Shown here piece after piece: positions 44,316 through 53,043 of a stretch of DNA of 64,000 bases. Each line of letters opens with the position of its first letter. Position 1 is the first letter of the stretch. A program made the translations under genes and the position numbers. The notes under the pieces were generated by a model. That model saw only the letters and a list, made by a program, of their open reading frames with translations. It did not search any database and was not told where the DNA came from. The stretch is from Theionarchaea archaeon. Its GTDB lineage: Archaea; Methanobacteriota_B; Thermococci; Methanofastidiosales; SZ-28-30. The DNA lies in contig JACVGT010000018.1 of the NCBI GenBank assembly GCA_018992685.1, forward strand, positions 1 to 64,000. Direction: 5' to 3'.

Positions 44316-44936
44316 ATGAAACTAGAAAAGAAATATGATAATAACACTTTCGAGGCAAAGAAAGAGACCTCTGAACCTTTCACGATACCTACAAGAGGAA
44401 GGATCGGGAGACTGGCATCGAATATTGAGAAGATGGTTTCAAGAGATGTTGCTATCGCAGTGATGCAGGATGTCAATGAATTCCAGTCAGCGCCAACCAA
44501 TGCAGCGAAAGCATCCTGGCTGAAAAAAGCCATGGAAACTCTCGAAACTCTGGCAGGGAGAGAAACTACCATAAAGATCATGGAAGAGTGCGGAAGAAAA
44601 TGCTGTAGCAAGACATTAACGACACGTGCAAAGCAGATATTCAGCGAATCAGAATCTATTGAAGAATTCATTGAAACCATGAATAGGGCCCACCTGGGCG
44701 GAGGTCGACTCAGACTCCAGGGAGATACCATTACTGGGGGGTATAATCGCTGCTATTGCGGGCAGGTCAAGGAGACCAAGGATACCTTTCCCCTGACATA
44801 CTGTCACTGTTCTGTAGGATGGTATAAACAGCTCTTCGAGTCAGCCCTGGGCAGACCAGTGGATGTGGAACTGGTACAATCAATTGTGGCAGGCGCGAGA
44901 ACCTGTGAGTTTGTTATACATGTCGAGGAACAGTGA
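44316..44936 (+). CDS. Cysteine-rich DUF6144-like protein
   Basis: 206 residues. The central MEECGRKCCSKTL and C-terminal YNRCYCGQV and YCHCSVGWYKQLFESALG, followed by a CEF-containing strand at the end, fit the DUF6144 type as I remember it; its C-terminus resembles V4R/hydrocarbon-binding domains. The cysteines may hold a metal. It follows the molybdopterin gene in the same direction by about 90 bases, with GGAAAGGAGGAGAGAAG before the ATG. Confidence 0.6.
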   Translation: MKLEKKYDNNTFEAKKETSEPFTIPTRGRIGRLASNIEKMVSRDVAIAVMQDVNEFQSAPTNAAKASWLKKAMETLETLAGRETTIKIMEECGRKCCSKTLTTRAKQIFSESESIEEFIETMNRAHLGGGRLRLQGDTITGGYNRCYCGQVKETKDTFPLTYCHCSVGWYKQLFESALGRPVDVELVQSIVAGARTCEFVIHVEEQ

Positions 44937-44966
44937 TAGGTGAAAGAATCAGATGTAGTTAGGTGA

Positions 44967-45530
44967 CTATTTCATCCCTAATTTTTCGTTTTTCTCCAAG
45001 ATAGTTATAAGTTCTTTAAGTCTTCTTTTCTGGGTCTCCTCCCTTTTTGCAGAGGCTACCCAGCCAAGGTACTGTCGCTTGTATCCTGGAGCAAGTGCGA
45101 CAAAGTTGTTCCAGGCCGTAGGATTGGTTTTCAAGGTTTCCTCAATGTAAGGAGGGACGAGAAATTCTTTCTCGGGTTCTGATCTGCCTTCGAGAATCGA
45201 TTCGTCGATTTTCTGCAATCCCGCATCTGTCATTTTTCCCTGGTCGATCATCTTTCTTATTCTGGTGATATTCGAAGGGGACCACTTGCTTGCATCCCGA
45301 CGTGGAGTAAATTTTCTGGCGAATTTCTCATCATCAATGCTCTTTATCGTGCTATCTATCCATCCAAAACATATAGCCTCTTCAACTGCATCGTTATAAG
45401 GGATCGTGGGTTTTCCAGTACGTTTCTTGTAAAAGAGTAGCCAGATTTCATTCTGTCTATTGTGATTTTCCTCCAGCCACGTTCGCCACTGGCTCCGGTT
45501 ACTTACATACAGAAATCCTGTTACTTCCAT
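44967..45530 (-). CDS. YdeI/OmpD-associated family protein
   Basis: 187 residues from the ATG at 45530, chosen because a BRE/TATA element (CGAAATCTTTATAG) lies about 26 bases upstream; a GTG at 45569 would cover it. Family signs: NEIWLLFYKKRTGKPTIPY, AICFGWIDSTIKSID, KFTPRRDASKWSPSNI, and a YxxxYLGWVASAKREETQ-like C-terminus. YdeI-family proteins are linked to stress or bacteriocin tolerance, but the mechanism is unknown. Confidence 0.85.
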   Translation of the reverse strand: MEVTGFLYVSNRSQWRTWLEENHNRQNEIWLLFYKKRTGKPTIPYNDAVEEAICFGWIDSTIKSIDDEKFARKFTPRRDASKWSPSNITRIRKMIDQGKMTDAGLQKIDESILEGRSEPEKEFLVPPYIEETLKTNPTAWNNFVALAPGYKRQYLGWVASAKREETQKRRLKELITILEKNEKLGMK

Positions 45531-45617
45531 GACATTCCAGCCATTCAAGGTACTATAAAGATTTCGCACCTCCTGTTTTTCCAGGGTGTCTCACTCTCCT
45601 CTGAGAAGAGTTTTTCA

Positions 45618-46319
45618 TTACCACTTCGTGCTTATTATTACTCCCAGGTTTGTATGGTCAATGTCTGTGGCATGCAGCCTAATGCGATCTGAGATTACGT
45701 CAGTCTCGACTCTGAATCTGAACTTCGTGCGTTGACACTTGAGGAGCGGGCTGCTCTCAGTAATGAATTTGACTCCATTATCCACCTTCTCAAAGCGCCA
45801 CCCCCGTGGTGCCTCTCGGCCTTCAACGCTTTTCCAAGAGGGTGTCTGCACCTTAGGGAAGATCTCTATGTCATAGATCACAGCGGAGTAAGGTTCATTC
45901 TCGACATGAATATAAAGGTCGATCACGTTATCATCAGTGACAATAAACGATGAGCGGATCCCTGTAAGGATTTCCTTTGCCCCTTCTTCTGGTCTTTCTT
46001 CCTCCTCTTCTGGTTCTTCTTCCTCCTCTTCTGGCTCTTCAGGTTCTCCCGGTTTCTCTGGTCCTTTTTTCTTCTTCTCCTTCTTCTCCTTTTTCTCCTT
46101 CTTCTCCTTCTTCTCCTTTTTCTCTTTTTTCTCTTTTTTCTCTTTTTTCTCCTTCTTAGGATGTCCTGGGTGTTCTGGATGTCCTGGGTGTTCTGGATGT
46201 CCTGGGTGTTCTGGATGTCCTGGTTTTTCCGACTCACTCCCGCCTATTCTCTGGGCCAGACTTCTCAAGAATGCCAACACTGAATTCTCATTTTCTGTAA
46301 TACTATCACCTCCTCTCAC
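45618..46319 (-). CDS. Protein with PGHPEH and KKE repeats and a C-terminal beta domain
   Basis: Up to 233 residues. After a short N-terminal helix come four copies of a GHPEHP repeat, then about ten KKE units, then a proline- and glutamate-rich stretch (EEEEEEPEEEEER). A globular C-terminal domain of about 110 residues follows (SSFIVTDDNVIDLYIHVEN, RFRVETDVISDRIRL). It looks like a domain on a highly charged spacer. A strong AGGAGGTGAT at 46305-46314 points to an ATT codon at 46301 as start; the GTG at 46319, preceded by GGGAG, is the conventional alternative. Confidence 0.65.
   Translation of the reverse strand: MRGGDSITENENSVLAFLRSLAQRIGGSESEKPGHPEHPGHPEHPGHPEHPGHPKKEKKEKKEKKEKKEKKEKKEKKEKKEKKKKGPEKPGEPEEPEEEEEEPEEEEERPEEGAKEILTGIRSSFIVTDDNVIDLYIHVENEPYSAVIYDIEIFPKVQTPSWKSVEGREAPRGWRFEKVDNGVKFITESSPLLKCQRTKFRFRVETDVISDRIRLHATDIDHTNLGVIISTKW
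46062..46215 (-). repeat. Low-complexity coding repeats (KKE and GHPEHP)
   Basis: About ten units of an 8-12 bp TTCTCCTTC-type pattern encode KKE, followed by four 18-bp units (CCTGGGTGTTCTGGATGT type) encoding HPGHPE. Confidence 0.8.
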
Positions 46320-46465
46320 GCTACTCCCTCAATACGTATGGATGCAACCTTTTTACATCTCACGATGGCTAACAATTGAAAAGCTCTGCTGTTTCAACAG
46401 GCTTTGCATCCCATCCAATTAATATGGTTTTAAGATATAAAAATCTTTCTTTTTGAAACGCTTGA

Positions 46466-46621
46466 GGCTCACACGTACCAGACTCCAGAATAGGAAAGAA
46501 TACTGCAGATGTAATTTATTCTGGATCTGAATGGGTGCTGCAGGAAGTCATCACGAGATTGAGACAGAATATTGATTTAACAGGAGATTTCTTTGCCCCA
46601 CCAAAAATAGAATCTAAATAA
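46466..46621 (+). pseudogene. Possible fragment resembling a lipoate-ligase accessory domain
   Basis: A frame of about 50 codons with no start signal ends at TAA 46619-46621. Its end, RLRQNIDLTGDFFAPP, resembles the GDFF ending of lipoate-protein ligase accessory domains. No ligase catalytic domain lies nearby, so it would be a remnant. Assignment is tentative. Confidence 0.3.
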
Positions 46622-46650
46622 AAACAGCTTTTTGGACGCATTCAACCATG

Positions 46651-47661
46651 TCATTCATCCATGGATTTCTGATAAGTAGCCCTTCTTCTTACGGGACTGA
46701 ACCCCATGCGTTCATACAGACGCAGTGCTCCGCTGGGATTGTCTGCATCCACTCCCAGCACTGCCTCAATCATCCCTTCTTCTTTGAGCCGGCTGAGACT
46801 GCGGGCAATCAATGCTTTTGCCAGTCCTTTTCCTCTGTAAGGTTGCGCTACTGTTACGAACTCTACATGCCCCCTTCTGTGGTGGTATTCTTTGTTTTCT
46901 GCTTCATCAATGAAGTTCAGGATTGCGCCGGCCACCTTATTCTCAGCATCCCACGCCACCACCCAGAGGGCGGGATTAAAGGTGGAATCTCCCATCCATT
47001 CCTCGAACATCTCATCACGAAACCGTGAACCCTGCCACAGTTCTCTCAGAGACTGGCATGTGGCTCTCCAGATAGCCCAGTACTGGTCAGGACGAGCAGG
47101 GCAAACCTCAATTCCCTCGGGGAGAGGTGCATCAGGAATTGGCTCTGAAAGAGAACGTGCCATCCGGACCGAAAACCTCACAGGGGCATAGTTCTCGCTC
47201 TCAAGAAGTGATACCCAGTGGGTTTCAGTCTCTTGTGTCCATGCCTGAAAGAAATGAGGCTTTTCTATCAAGTGAGTCAATCTGATCTCCCGGCCTCTCT
47301 GTTCATTGTAGTGCACCATAGCTCTGCGAATCCCTTTTCCCCGCCATTCTGGCAGTAGATATGCAGCATGAGGGTAAACGCACACGTCCTCCAGATCTTC
47401 CCTCCAGACTTCCGTATATCCGATGACATCTCCATCCATCTCTACAAAGAGCATGTCAGTGTATGGATCAAAGTTGTAGAGATGGTTGAATCCGTTAGCA
47501 ATGTCCTCCACAGAGATAGAGAATTCAAGCCGGTCTTCATGCTTGCTTCCATTAAGAACGTTGACCATTGCCTTGTAGTCTTCTTTGCCCGTGAAGTGCC
47601 TGAAAGCCAACCCTGGGACAGGGGGTGCATCAGGTACTGTCATGTAGGGATCTGTTTCCAT
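46651..47661 (-). CDS. Tandem GNAT acetyltransferase
   Basis: 336 residues from the ATG at 47661. A TATA element (AAACCATATATGG) lies about 27 bases upstream and overlaps a longer frame that begins at 47685, which argues for the shorter start. Two GNAT domains: the first at about 20-150 (AAYLLPEWRGKGIRRAMV) and the second at about 190-330 (VEFVTVAQPYRGKGLAKALI, GVDADNPSGALRLYERMGF). Both keep the acetyl-CoA pyrophosphate loop RGKG. The arrangement resembles mycothiol-synthase-type double GNATs; substrate unknown. Confidence 0.85.
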   Translation of the reverse strand: METDPYMTVPDAPPVPGLAFRHFTGKEDYKAMVNVLNGSKHEDRLEFSISVEDIANGFNHLYNFDPYTDMLFVEMDGDVIGYTEVWREDLEDVCVYPHAAYLLPEWRGKGIRRAMVHYNEQRGREIRLTHLIEKPHFFQAWTQETETHWVSLLESENYAPVRFSVRMARSLSEPIPDAPLPEGIEVCPARPDQYWAIWRATCQSLRELWQGSRFRDEMFEEWMGDSTFNPALWVVAWDAENKVAGAILNFIDEAENKEYHHRRGHVEFVTVAQPYRGKGLAKALIARSLSRLKEEGMIEAVLGVDADNPSGALRLYERMGFSPVRRRATYQKSMDE

Positions 47662-47844
47662 GGTAATTTTGCATTTCGGAACCATATATGGTTTATTGCT
47701 CAGTCCCGAAATGAGTCGTAACTGCAGAAGTTACTGATCGCTATTGCCAGAGCTGATAGCGTCATCAAATCACCCATGGCATCACCATGGCCTTTGTGAG
47801 GTTAGTTTTTATGGGAAAGGGGTTCAACCACTGAGAGGCTAACA

Positions 47845-48267
47845 ATGAATAATGCAACATTTGTGATCAGGGAGTTCCGTCCCCCGGATCAGGAAGATGT
47901 CATCAAATTGTGGGACAAATGCAGGTTGACTGTTCCCCAGAATGACCCCAGGACAGACATTGAAAAGAAAGTCCAGTTCCAGCCCCAGTGGTTCTTTGTT
48001 GGGATTCTTGATGGTAGACTCATATCCAGTATGATGGTGGGGTACGAAGGGCACAGAGGGTGGATCAACTATTTGGCTGTTCTCCCTGATTTTCAGAGGA
48101 GGGGATTCGGCAGGAAAATGATGGAGAAGGCAGAATTCGTTTTGAGAGAGGTGGGGTGTCCCAAGATTAACCTCCAAGTACGAAAGAGTAATACATCAGT
48201 GATTCAGTTTTATGAGGCGTGTGGGTATTCAGAGGATGCTGTGACCAGCCTGGGGAAGAGGTTATAA
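47845..48267 (+). CDS. GNAT acetyltransferase
   Basis: 140 residues with the GNAT core: FVIREFRPPDQEDVIKLW, YLAVLPDFQRRGFGRKMME (acetyl-CoA loop QRRGFG), and VRKSNTSVIQFYEACGY. It resembles YpeA/RimI-type enzymes. GAGAGGCT precedes the ATG and a TTTTTATGG element lies about 40 bases upstream. It is followed by the ABC-class ATPase gene in the same direction. Confidence 0.85.
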   Translation: MNNATFVIREFRPPDQEDVIKLWDKCRLTVPQNDPRTDIEKKVQFQPQWFFVGILDGRLISSMMVGYEGHRGWINYLAVLPDFQRRGFGRKMMEKAEFVLREVGCPKINLQVRKSNTSVIQFYEACGYSEDAVTSLGKRL

Positions 48268-48301
48268 TAAATGTCAGGGGGCTGGCAGGAGAAGAGGTTA
48301 T

Positions 48302-50026
48302 ATGAAATCTGCTCAAGATCTTGGTAGAGAGCTCCAGAGAATCGCCGGAAGAGGATACAAAGCATACAGGAGCATACAGGGTGTATATGACTTTGCAAGG
48401 TATGTCCTCTTGATAGATTATGTCCAGGGAGATCCTTTTGCGTCTCCAAGTAGAATCAGGGTGCGAATCCCTCAACATGTGGCTCAATTTCCTGATAATA
48501 CATTCAACACAAAAAGCAGAGAAGTGGCCCTACGGGACTATGTAACCCGAGCATTTTATTCTGCTTCCAAGAAATTCTGTAGAGGGAGGCGTGGAACGGG
48601 CAAGAGTGGAATCATATCCATTGACCGGCCTGGCCAGGAAGTGCTGGAGAGAACCTCAGCATTCATCACGCCTGACTATGTGGAGATACGGTTTGTCATG
48701 GGTCTGCCTGCATTCGGCAGGAGAATTGCAGGAACCCATTGCCACGCCATGTTCTTTGAAGAACTTCCCAGAATAGTGGAATCCGTGCAGTTTGGTGCTC
48801 TGGATAGGGAAAGGCTGTATGAACATCTTTCCACTGTTGAGGATGCAGATTTTCTCAGGGACACGCTTTCTTGCATGGGGCTGGTGGGTTTTGTGGCTGA
48901 TGGTTCTGTTCTTCCTCGGGTCAGTGGTGTGGATCCACGACCTTTGACAGAGAAGGTGGTTCCTTTCAGGTCTCCGGATTCTCTGAGGAGAGAGGTTGAT
49001 CTACCGAACAAGGGTATAATTACAGGGATGGGGGTCCCTGAAGGGGTGACCTTGGTTGTGGGAGGAGGGTACCATGGGAAGTCCACACTCCTGAATGCCA
49101 TAGAGCTGGGTGTGTATGACCACATTCCAGGGGACGGGAGAGAGTTTGTGGTTTCCAATTTTGATACTGTCAAGATACGGGCCGAGGACGGGAGACGCAT
49201 TGAAAAAGTAGATATTTCCCCATTTATTGGTGATTTGCCTTTTGGACAGAGTACGAAATGTTTTTCAACAGAAAATGCATCTGGAAGTACGTCCCAAGCA
49301 GCCAATATCATGGAAGCACTGGAAGTGGGCGCCGAGGTTCTGATAATTGATGAGGATACGTCAGCCACCAATTTCATGATACGGGATCATAGAATGCAGG
49401 AACTGGTGTCGAAAGACAAAGAACCAATTACTCCCTTTATCGACAAGGTGGGGCAGTTACATGAGGACTATGGTGTATCGACCGTTTTGGTGATTGGTGG
49501 ATCGGGGGACTATTTTGATGTGGCAGACACAGTGATATGCATGGTTGAGTACGTGCCACAGGATGTGACGGACAAGGCACATGAGATTGCGGAGAGGTTT
49601 GAGGCTGAACGGATATCAGAGGGTGGCCAGAGATTCGGGGACATAACGGAGAGAATTCCCGTTAAGGAGAGTTTTGATGCCAGCAAAGGGAAAAGACAGG
49701 TGAAGATTTCTGCCAGAGGTATTGATACTATATTGTTCGGGATTCATGAGATTGATCTGCAAGATGTGGAGCAGTTGGTGGATGTGAGTCAGACGAGAGC
49801 AATTGGTGATGCGATCTACTATGCTACCCGGTATATGGACGGGGAGAGGACACTGAGAGATACTGTGGATGTTGTTTGCGAAGACGTACGAAAGAATCTT
49901 GATATTCTAAGTCCTGTAGCAGTGGGAAATTATGCAGCATTTAGAAGATTCGAACTTGTGGCTGCCATAAACAGATTGAGGACATTAAGAACGGCTCAGT
50001 CACGATGCAACGAAAGAAAATCTTGA
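48302..50026 (+). CDS. ABC-class predicted ATPase (COG3044/PF09818 type)
   Basis: 574 residues. Family signs: N-terminal YKAYRSIQGVYDF and YVLLIDYVQGDPFASPSRIR, LPAFGRRIAGTHCHAMFFEE, Walker A VVGGGYHGKSTLLNAIELGV, signature-like ASGSTSQAANIMEAL, Walker B VLIIDEDTSATNFM, and VIGGSGDYFDVADTVI. These single-chain ATPases occur in many archaea and bacteria without an assigned transport or repair role. RBS-like AGGAGAAGAGG precedes the ATG. Confidence 0.92.
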   Translation: MKSAQDLGRELQRIAGRGYKAYRSIQGVYDFARYVLLIDYVQGDPFASPSRIRVRIPQHVAQFPDNTFNTKSREVALRDYVTRAFYSASKKFCRGRRGTGKSGIISIDRPGQEVLERTSAFITPDYVEIRFVMGLPAFGRRIAGTHCHAMFFEELPRIVESVQFGALDRERLYEHLSTVEDADFLRDTLSCMGLVGFVADGSVLPRVSGVDPRPLTEKVVPFRSPDSLRREVDLPNKGIITGMGVPEGVTLVVGGGYHGKSTLLNAIELGVYDHIPGDGREFVVSNFDTVKIRAEDGRRIEKVDISPFIGDLPFGQSTKCFSTENASGSTSQAANIMEALEVGAEVLIIDEDTSATNFMIRDHRMQELVSKDKEPITPFIDKVGQLHEDYGVSTVLVIGGSGDYFDVADTVICMVEYVPQDVTDKAHEIAERFEAERISEGGQRFGDITERIPVKESFDASKGKRQVKISARGIDTILFGIHEIDLQDVEQLVDVSQTRAIGDAIYYATRYMDGERTLRDTVDVVCEDVRKNLDILSPVAVGNYAAFRRFELVAAINRLRTLRTAQSRCNERKS

Positions 50027-50080
50027 GGTCATGAACAGGTTGTGGATGAACTGACTCTGAACAATGTTCTTGATCAGAGT

Positions 50081-50641
50081 CTACCCTTCTCTTGGTTTAC
50101 AAATGACCTCCAGAACCCTCGTGTCAAAGAAGTTTTGCGAATGTGAAGGCATCATAACAACTGCCGTATCAGCCCCCCGTCCTGTCCCTCCAATTACTAC
50201 AACCTCTTCTCCCGCAGGTGTCAACCCAGAATCCAATGCCATGACAGCAATCTCCACACACACCTTCATCCCCTGAGAAAACATTCGCAATGTATCAGCA
50301 ACTATATCGGAAAACGTCCCCGTACCATACCTGTTTCTCACTCCTCTATTCAATCCTGCCAGCAGGTGCGTGGTAGTAAGAATTTTTGCTCCCTTCTTCA
50401 TCAGTTCATCTCTGTCTGCTTCAAACTCATCTCCTCCTTCCTTTTTGAACCCCATAGAATGAGTCACACACACCACATAAACATCAGGATTCAACTCCAT
50501 GACCCTCTCAATCGTATAACCCGTGGTAGATGCAACTACCACATACCTAATATCCAACTCTTCAGCTCTCTTCAGAGCCAGGTCAATACATTTCTCAGTA
50601 TTGTCTCTTCCTATCTGGTCAAAATATTCTGCACTCATCAT
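50081..50641 (-). CDS. Pyruvate-kinase alpha/beta-domain-like protein
   Basis: 186 residues matching the stand-alone pyruvate kinase C-terminal-like family (COG1751): DIRYVVVASTTGYTIERVM, VCVTHSMGFKKEG, ILTTTHLLAGLNRGV, and GEEVVVIGGTGRGADTAVVM. It lacks the catalytic barrel, so it is not a pyruvate kinase; an allosteric-ligand-binding or unknown role is likely. It overlaps the PUA gene (ATGATGA) and is the last gene of a four-gene operon. Confidence 0.8.
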   Translation of the reverse strand: MMSAEYFDQIGRDNTEKCIDLALKRAEELDIRYVVVASTTGYTIERVMELNPDVYVVCVTHSMGFKKEGGDEFEADRDELMKKGAKILTTTHLLAGLNRGVRNRYGTGTFSDIVADTLRMFSQGMKVCVEIAVMALDSGLTPAGEEVVVIGGTGRGADTAVVMMPSHSQNFFDTRVLEVICKPREG

Positions 50642-51219
50642 ATCACTTCCTTTTGACCTTTTTTGCCGTGCCTTCCCCTCTTCCCTCTCAAATAAAAACC
50701 TTTGTCCACTACATTTTTCAACATATCACCATCAAACCTCCCCAGCCCCAGAACTTCTCCACGTTCATTTACAACCACCCGAATGCCTTCTTCTCTCCCT
50801 TTCACGATATTCCCTGCAAAGACATCTCTCCCATAGCTGAACAACTTCTCCCCCTCCTCAGAAATAGCAGTCTTCGCATTCGTGACTCCAGAAAGCAGGC
50901 CAGCCAGTTCAACGGAGGGCTCAAATTCCTCATTCACAGTCCCTATCTCTACACCCAGACAATACGGTGTGACTCCTATCTTCCGTGCTGTCTTAAGAAC
51001 ATCTCCACTCACAAGATACATCCTCTTCCCTATAGCCACCAAAACTCCATCCAACGCCTTACAATCTACCTGTAGCTGCATCAAGTAACTTTCGAGAATA
51101 ATCCGTTCCTCACTGCTCACAATCCTCATTTTCCTCCCTGTTCTCCTCTTCATTCTGTCCCTTCCTTTTCCTTTCCCTTTCCTGTTCCTGTTCCACTGTC
51201 CGCTGTCCTGTCTCCTCAC
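50638..51219 (-). CDS. NIP7-like PUA-domain protein
   Basis: 193 residues in the longest frame. Residues from about 31 on (MRIVSSEERIILESYL, KRMYLVSGDVL, FSYGRDVFAGNI, VVVNERGEVLGLGRF) match the pre-PUA and PUA layout of NIP7/UPF0113-type RNA-binding proteins involved in ribosome biogenesis. The first 30 residues are Arg/Lys/Gly-rich and come from purine-rich DNA; ATGs at 51156 and 51129, the latter after GGGAGG, are likelier starts. In an operon with a YkgJ-type protein upstream. Confidence 0.75.
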   Translation of the reverse strand: MRRQDSGQWNRNRKGKGKGRDRMKRRTGRKMRIVSSEERIILESYLMQLQVDCKALDGVLVAIGKRMYLVSGDVLKTARKIGVTPYCLGVEIGTVNEEFEPSVELAGLLSGVTNAKTAISEEGEKLFSYGRDVFAGNIVKGREEGIRVVVNERGEVLGLGRFDGDMLKNVVDKGFYLRGKRGRHGKKGQKEVI

Positions 51220-51222
51220 TAT

Positions 51223-51798
51223 TCAATCACTCTCCTTCTCTTCTGGTTCCTCCTCCTCATAATCTATATACCACCCAATCAGAGCCTCCAGATCAGTTGC
51301 GAACACCTCATTTCGTAATACCAGTGCATCCCTCCTGATTTCCTCAAGATCAACAAGTTTCCCCCTGCCAACTCCCTTGCATGAAACATCTACGTACACA
51401 AAGGCGCTACTCCCATCATCCAGCTCTATGTTCTTCCCTTCTTCCTTCGTTAAAGGATAATCTGAAACACAGATGGGATACAGACGACAGACCAGTGGTT
51501 TGTCCTCCTGGATAGTACACATCCCATCTCTCAGAAAGACACAGCCTGAATCCCATTCTCTCCTATCCAGAACTAACTTCCTCTCCCCAAATATCACCAC
51601 AAAATCCTTTGGATCTCTGTATCTGGAAATTCTCTTTATGTCCTCGCAAGTCAAGGGAATACTCCTGGAACAGCAGCACTCACCACACATGACACATTCA
51701 AACCGGTGATCCTCAAAGGGGGACAGTACCTCTTTCATTGTCACGCGTAGCTCCTCACACTTAAACACTTTTTCACTGTCAGTCAGAATGTCAGTCAC
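51223..51798 (-). CDS. YkgJ-family cysteine-cluster protein
   Basis: 191 residues. The cysteine signature is FECVMCGECCCSRSIPLTCED, then GCVFLRDGMCTIQEDKPLVC with RLYPICV. Such proteins probably bind zinc or an Fe-S cluster. It overlaps the upstream DUF457-type gene by four bases (ATGA) and precedes the PUA gene by three bases. Confidence 0.85.
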   Translation of the reverse strand: MTDILTDSEKVFKCEELRVTMKEVLSPFEDHRFECVMCGECCCSRSIPLTCEDIKRISRYRDPKDFVVIFGERKLVLDRREWDSGCVFLRDGMCTIQEDKPLVCRLYPICVSDYPLTKEEGKNIELDDGSSAFVYVDVSCKGVGRGKLVDLEEIRRDALVLRNEVFATDLEALIGWYIDYEEEEPEEKESD

Positions 51799-52652
51799 GA
51801 AATCGGGATTTTCCTTCCTGCAGTCATCATGTACAGACTGTCGTCCTCCTCGTCATAGTACAGGGTAAACAGTCTGCTGGATCTGGGAAACAAATAGCTT
51901 CTGGCATCTCGTATTATGACATGCCTGTTCTCTCGAGAGTATGTGGGATATTCCAGAAAATGAGAGGTCATTGCTCCCTGAATCTTTGCATTGATTTTCT
52001 CTGCTAGCTCAAAATCTATCCCTTGACTCATCCGTGGAGCCTCAATGGTATGAGTCCTTCCCAGTACGTCCACCTTTCCTACCGTATAATCAGATCCCAC
52101 ATTGCAGAACACATAGGTAAAGTTCCCCATGGGTTCCAGGTTGGGGTAGGCGAGCCTGGTCCTCAACAAGAACCGCACTCCAATGTACCCAAAAAAGGCA
52201 GAAAAGGCCACTAATGGAGTAACAGAAACAAATCCGGATACACCCACTGCTAGACTCAAAATTGTCAAGGGGATATCAAAGATAGTCATCAATCCAAGGG
52301 AATATCTCTTGTCAGAAAAGGGTAGAAATGGGGATACACCCCAAGCAGTGACATAGTCCGTAAATATATGTAGTGCAAACCCACTGAGAATAATCACGGA
52401 GAATAGTGGGTTGATTACCAGGACCGCTGCAGATACCACAAGGGCAAATATCAGCGTGTGAGTGATCCCCCGGTGGGTGAATAATTGGGAGACTTTTGAA
52501 CGAGACCGTCTGCGGACTTGAGAGAAGATCAGCACGAAATCTATGTCCTGTATGGCTCCCAAGAGCCCCAGGAGCAAGGCTTCCAGTCCTTCAAACCCAC
52601 ACAAGTACGCTATTCCTACGCCCAGAAAGTAGTGGATAAATGCTGCGGCCAT
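51795..52652 (-). CDS. Membrane-bound metal-dependent hydrolase (DUF457/YdjM-like)
   Basis: 285 residues from the ATG at 52652, chosen for a TATA element (CCTATTTAAGAG) about 27 bases upstream; a longer frame would run into the tRNA-Gln gene. Family signs: FIHYFLGVGIAYLCG, LLGAIQDIDFVL, FTHRGITHTLIFALV and HIFTDYVTAWG, with histidines and aspartates for metal binding and several membrane helices. A soluble C-terminal domain of about 110 residues is extra. First gene of a four-gene operon. Confidence 0.85.
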   Translation of the reverse strand: MAAAFIHYFLGVGIAYLCGFEGLEALLLGLLGAIQDIDFVLIFSQVRRRSRSKVSQLFTHRGITHTLIFALVVSAAVLVINPLFSVIILSGFALHIFTDYVTAWGVSPFLPFSDKRYSLGLMTIFDIPLTILSLAVGVSGFVSVTPLVAFSAFFGYIGVRFLLRTRLAYPNLEPMGNFTYVFCNVGSDYTVGKVDVLGRTHTIEAPRMSQGIDFELAEKINAKIQGAMTSHFLEYPTYSRENRHVIIRDARSYLFPRSSRLFTLYYDEEDDSLYMMTAGRKIPIS

Positions 52653-52700
52653 GGTTGAGAAAATTTTCTCTCTCTTAAATAGGTTTGCGCAGTAGAATAG

Positions 52701-52773
52701 TAGCCGGGCCCGGCTTCGAACCGGGGTCGCGGGGTCCAAAGCCCCACAGGATTGTCCCCTACCCTACCCGGCT
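52701..52773 (-). tRNA. tRNA-Gln(TTG)
   Basis: Minus-strand cloverleaf without intron: acceptor AGCCGGG/CCCGGCT with discriminator A, anticodon stem TGGGG/CCCCG, loop CTTTGGA with anticodon TTG, T arm CCCGG-TTCGAAG-CCGGG. A TATA-like CCTTTTAAGCC lies about 28 bases upstream (about 52797-52807). Confidence 0.95.
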
Positions 52774-52872
52774 TTGGCAGAAATGTTTCGCTCTGAAGGC
52801 TTAAAAGGTTTGCCTCTTGCACTCTAAAATCAATCCTTCTCACCCAAAAAATCACTCATGTTGTCTCCTCGT

Positions 52873-53020
52873 TTATCCACCGAGTTTCGGATTTGTAAAC
52901 TCCGTCTGATTTACGGTGGATAATTTGGAACCCTGGATCTGGAGAGTTCTTGTGCCATGGGTTCTGAACGATCCATGTTGAGTCTTTCCGGGAAAACTGG
53001 ATATTCTTATTTATCCACCG
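52873..53020. repeat. Repeated TTATCCACCG motif with a long inverted repeat
   Basis: TTATCCACCG at 52873-52882 pairs perfectly with CGGTGGATAA at 52914-52923, enclosing a nested GAGTTT/AAACTC pair. A second direct copy (TTATCCACCGAG) lies at 53011-53022. No gene is supported in 52810-53040. It may be the terminator of the M29 gene or a protein-binding site. Confidence 0.6.
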
Positions 53021-53043
53021 AGATTCGAATTCACTGGTCTGGA

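Noticed and set aside
45923-46422. Open frames in other registers over the KKE/GHPEHP repeats (Arg/Lys-rich and Phe/Ser-rich)
   Set aside because: They are low-complexity products of the repeat DNA; only the frame with a globular C-terminal domain and a Shine-Dalgarno sequence is credible.
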